Virus record (IMG/VR): IMGVR_UViG_3300032164_000047
Location: 1-31,273 of that record
Direction: 5' to 3' (one strand)
Source: a virus
DNA: 31,273 bases
Shown here: positions 30,706-31,273 of the stretch, one piece after another
Position numbering within the stretch: position 1 is the stretch's first letter
Layout: each line of letters begins with the position of its first letter
The notes under the pieces: generated by a model
Seen by the model: the letters and a program-made list of their open reading frames with translations, nothing else
Told to the model about the DNA's origin: nothing
The model's database searches: none
Program-made: the position numbers and the translations under genes

Positions 30706-30734
30706 AGGCTATCAGAACCGTTACACCCGTGCAA
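30706..30734 (-). promoter_or_regulatory. candidate promoter of the accessory operon
   Basis: TTGCAC (30729-30734), a 17-base spacer ending in TGA, then TAGCCT (30706-30711) on the minus strand, in the 125-base gap before the 63-residue gene. The layout matches the promoters before HNH and portal, with an imperfect -35. An operator-like palindrome overlaps the -35. Confidence 0.45.
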
Positions 30735-30736
30735 CG
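30719..30736 (-). promoter_or_regulatory. palindromic operator candidate
   Basis: CGTTGCAC-GG-GTGTAACG: seven exact pairs plus one G-T pair in 8-base arms, spaced by two bases, overlapping the -35 box. The size and position suit a dimeric phage repressor. Confidence 0.45.
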
Positions 30737-30760
30737 CTTTTCTGCAAAGATTCACCTTGG

Positions 30761-30937
30761 CTACGTCTTGTTCATCCTCAGCCTGTCGCCCATCTTTGCG
30801 ATCCGCGCTATCGTCCCGCCGCCCTCTGAAAAGCGTTGCGCCGCCGCCGCGAGTTGTGCCGCAGAAAACTCGGTGGGGTAGATCATGGCTAGGTAATCGT
30901 CTAGCAGTTGCGCCGCGTCCAGCAATAGTTGTTTCAT
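30761..30937 (-). CDS. small phage protein, unknown (helical)
   Basis: 58 residues from ATG at 30937, which overlaps the stop of the repeat protein (ATGA). An earlier in-frame ATG at 31000 lies inside that gene and is not supported. Two helices (MKQLLLDAAQLLDDYLAMIY and FSAAQLAAAAQRFSEGG) are followed by a basic end (ARIAKMGDRLRMNKT). The family is not recognised. It ends the transcription unit that starts outside the window. Confidence 0.5.
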   Translation of the reverse strand: MKQLLLDAAQLLDDYLAMIYPTEFSAAQLAAAAQRFSEGGGTIARIAKMGDRLRMNKT

Positions 30938-31273
30938 CACTCCCCATCTCCCGGCTTCTCCATTGCGGCCACTAATTTCTTGCCCTTGAGCGTGTACCAT
31001 GTGTCAGCCTTGATCTTCTTGCCGTCCACCCTGGCGGTCTTTACGCATACAACGTGATGCTCTTTGTCGTACTCGGCCAGCACGATCCATGACCCCTTTT
31101 CGGCCCTGGCTTGTGAATGTTCCCCAATCGCCGCCGCAATCGAATCGTCCCCGCTTGTCGCGGAATGCGAGTAGTCCCCGCTTGTCGCGGAATGCGAGCT
31201 GTCCCCGCTTGTCGCGGAAGGCGAGTTGTTCCCGCTTGTCGCGGAATGCGAGCGGTCCCCGCTTGTCGCGGAA
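30937..31273 (-). CDS. 9-residue-repeat phage protein, partial (N-terminus beyond right edge)
   Basis: The frame enters from the right edge and ends at TGA 30937-30939. It carries repeated units of nine residues (SHSATSGDY type), then DDSIAAAIGEHSQARAEKGS and a C-terminal domain with WIVLAEYDKEHHVV and IKADTWYTLKGKKLVAAM. This repeat-plus-GIKADTWY ending is a recurrent phage protein type of unknown function, probably a stacked solenoid. Only the last 112 residues or so are visible. Confidence 0.65.
   Translation of the reverse strand, partial: SATSGDRSHSATSGNNSPSATSGDSSHSATSGDYSHSATSGDDSIAAAIGEHSQARAEKGSWIVLAEYDKEHHVVCVKTARVDGKKIKADTWYTLKGKKLVAAMEKPGDGE
31149..31273 (-). repeat. 27-base tandem repeats
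   Basis: About four and a half units of a 27-base repeat with core CCCCGCTTGTCGCGGAATGCG on the plus strand (given here as 21 bases less one: CCCGCTTGTCGCGGAATGCG), coding the nine-residue unit. They continue past the right edge. Confidence 0.85.

Noticed and set aside
31149-31273. CRISPR-like or origin-type iterons
   Set aside because: 27-base period equals nine codons and codes a repeated protein motif that continues into a recognisable C-terminal domain.

Overview
The window is a piece of a tailed double-stranded DNA bacteriophage (free phage or prophage). Nearly every gene lies on the minus strand, is packed tightly and is often joined to its neighbour by ATGA start/stop overlaps, so transcription runs from high to low coordinates. 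The strongest identifications are an N4-gp56-type major capsid protein, a portal, a scaffold, a tail-nozzle-like protein, two head-tail connector candidates and three large ejection-type proteins. Together they point to a short-tailed (podovirus-like) virion. The host cannot be read from the sequence. Strong AAGGAG ribosome sites, sigma70-like promoters, Sec signal peptides and one lipobox suggest a Gram-negative bacterium.

Right part, about 31273-22789 (read right to left): an early/accessory block of small genes. It starts with the end of a 9-residue-repeat protein. A candidate promoter with an overlapping palindromic operator at 30706-30736 then leads into small zinc-finger-like genes and a C5-cytosine DNA methyltransferase with an HNH endonuclease gene nested in another frame. 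A phage Dam-type adenine methyltransferase, a NinG-like protein, two tiny membrane proteins, a DUF551 protein, a Lar-like protein, several unknowns and a papain-like cysteine-protease-like protein follow. One gene at 26015-26422, a two-helix membrane protein with a zinc ribbon, runs the opposite way. It sits beside a duplicated scrap of the dam/ninG junction.

Middle, 22690-12273: head and connector module. Order: portal, small unknown, secreted unknown, small charged protein, scaffold, Com-like zinc ribbon, major capsid, putative decoration protein, rho-independent terminator, virion protein, two connector candidates, an Ig-like baseplate-type protein, a small tail protein and a beta-helix fibre with a signal peptide.

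Left part, 12242-1: tail nozzle, an adhesin/fibre set in which several proteins carry Sec signal peptides (one with a lipobox and 26-residue BspA-like repeats), a small group with a membrane protein and a DUF1353 protein, then three ejection proteins. The last of these runs off the left edge.

The most unusual features are five export signals inside a virion gene block, a dual-coded methyltransferase/HNH locus with its own internal promoter, repeated gene-junction sequences that look like recombination boundaries, and a shared promoter layout (TTG-type -35, 14 bases, then TGn-TA). No terminase, polymerase, integrase, endolysin, tRNA gene or CRISPR array was recognised, and no stretch above about 130 bases lacks a gene.
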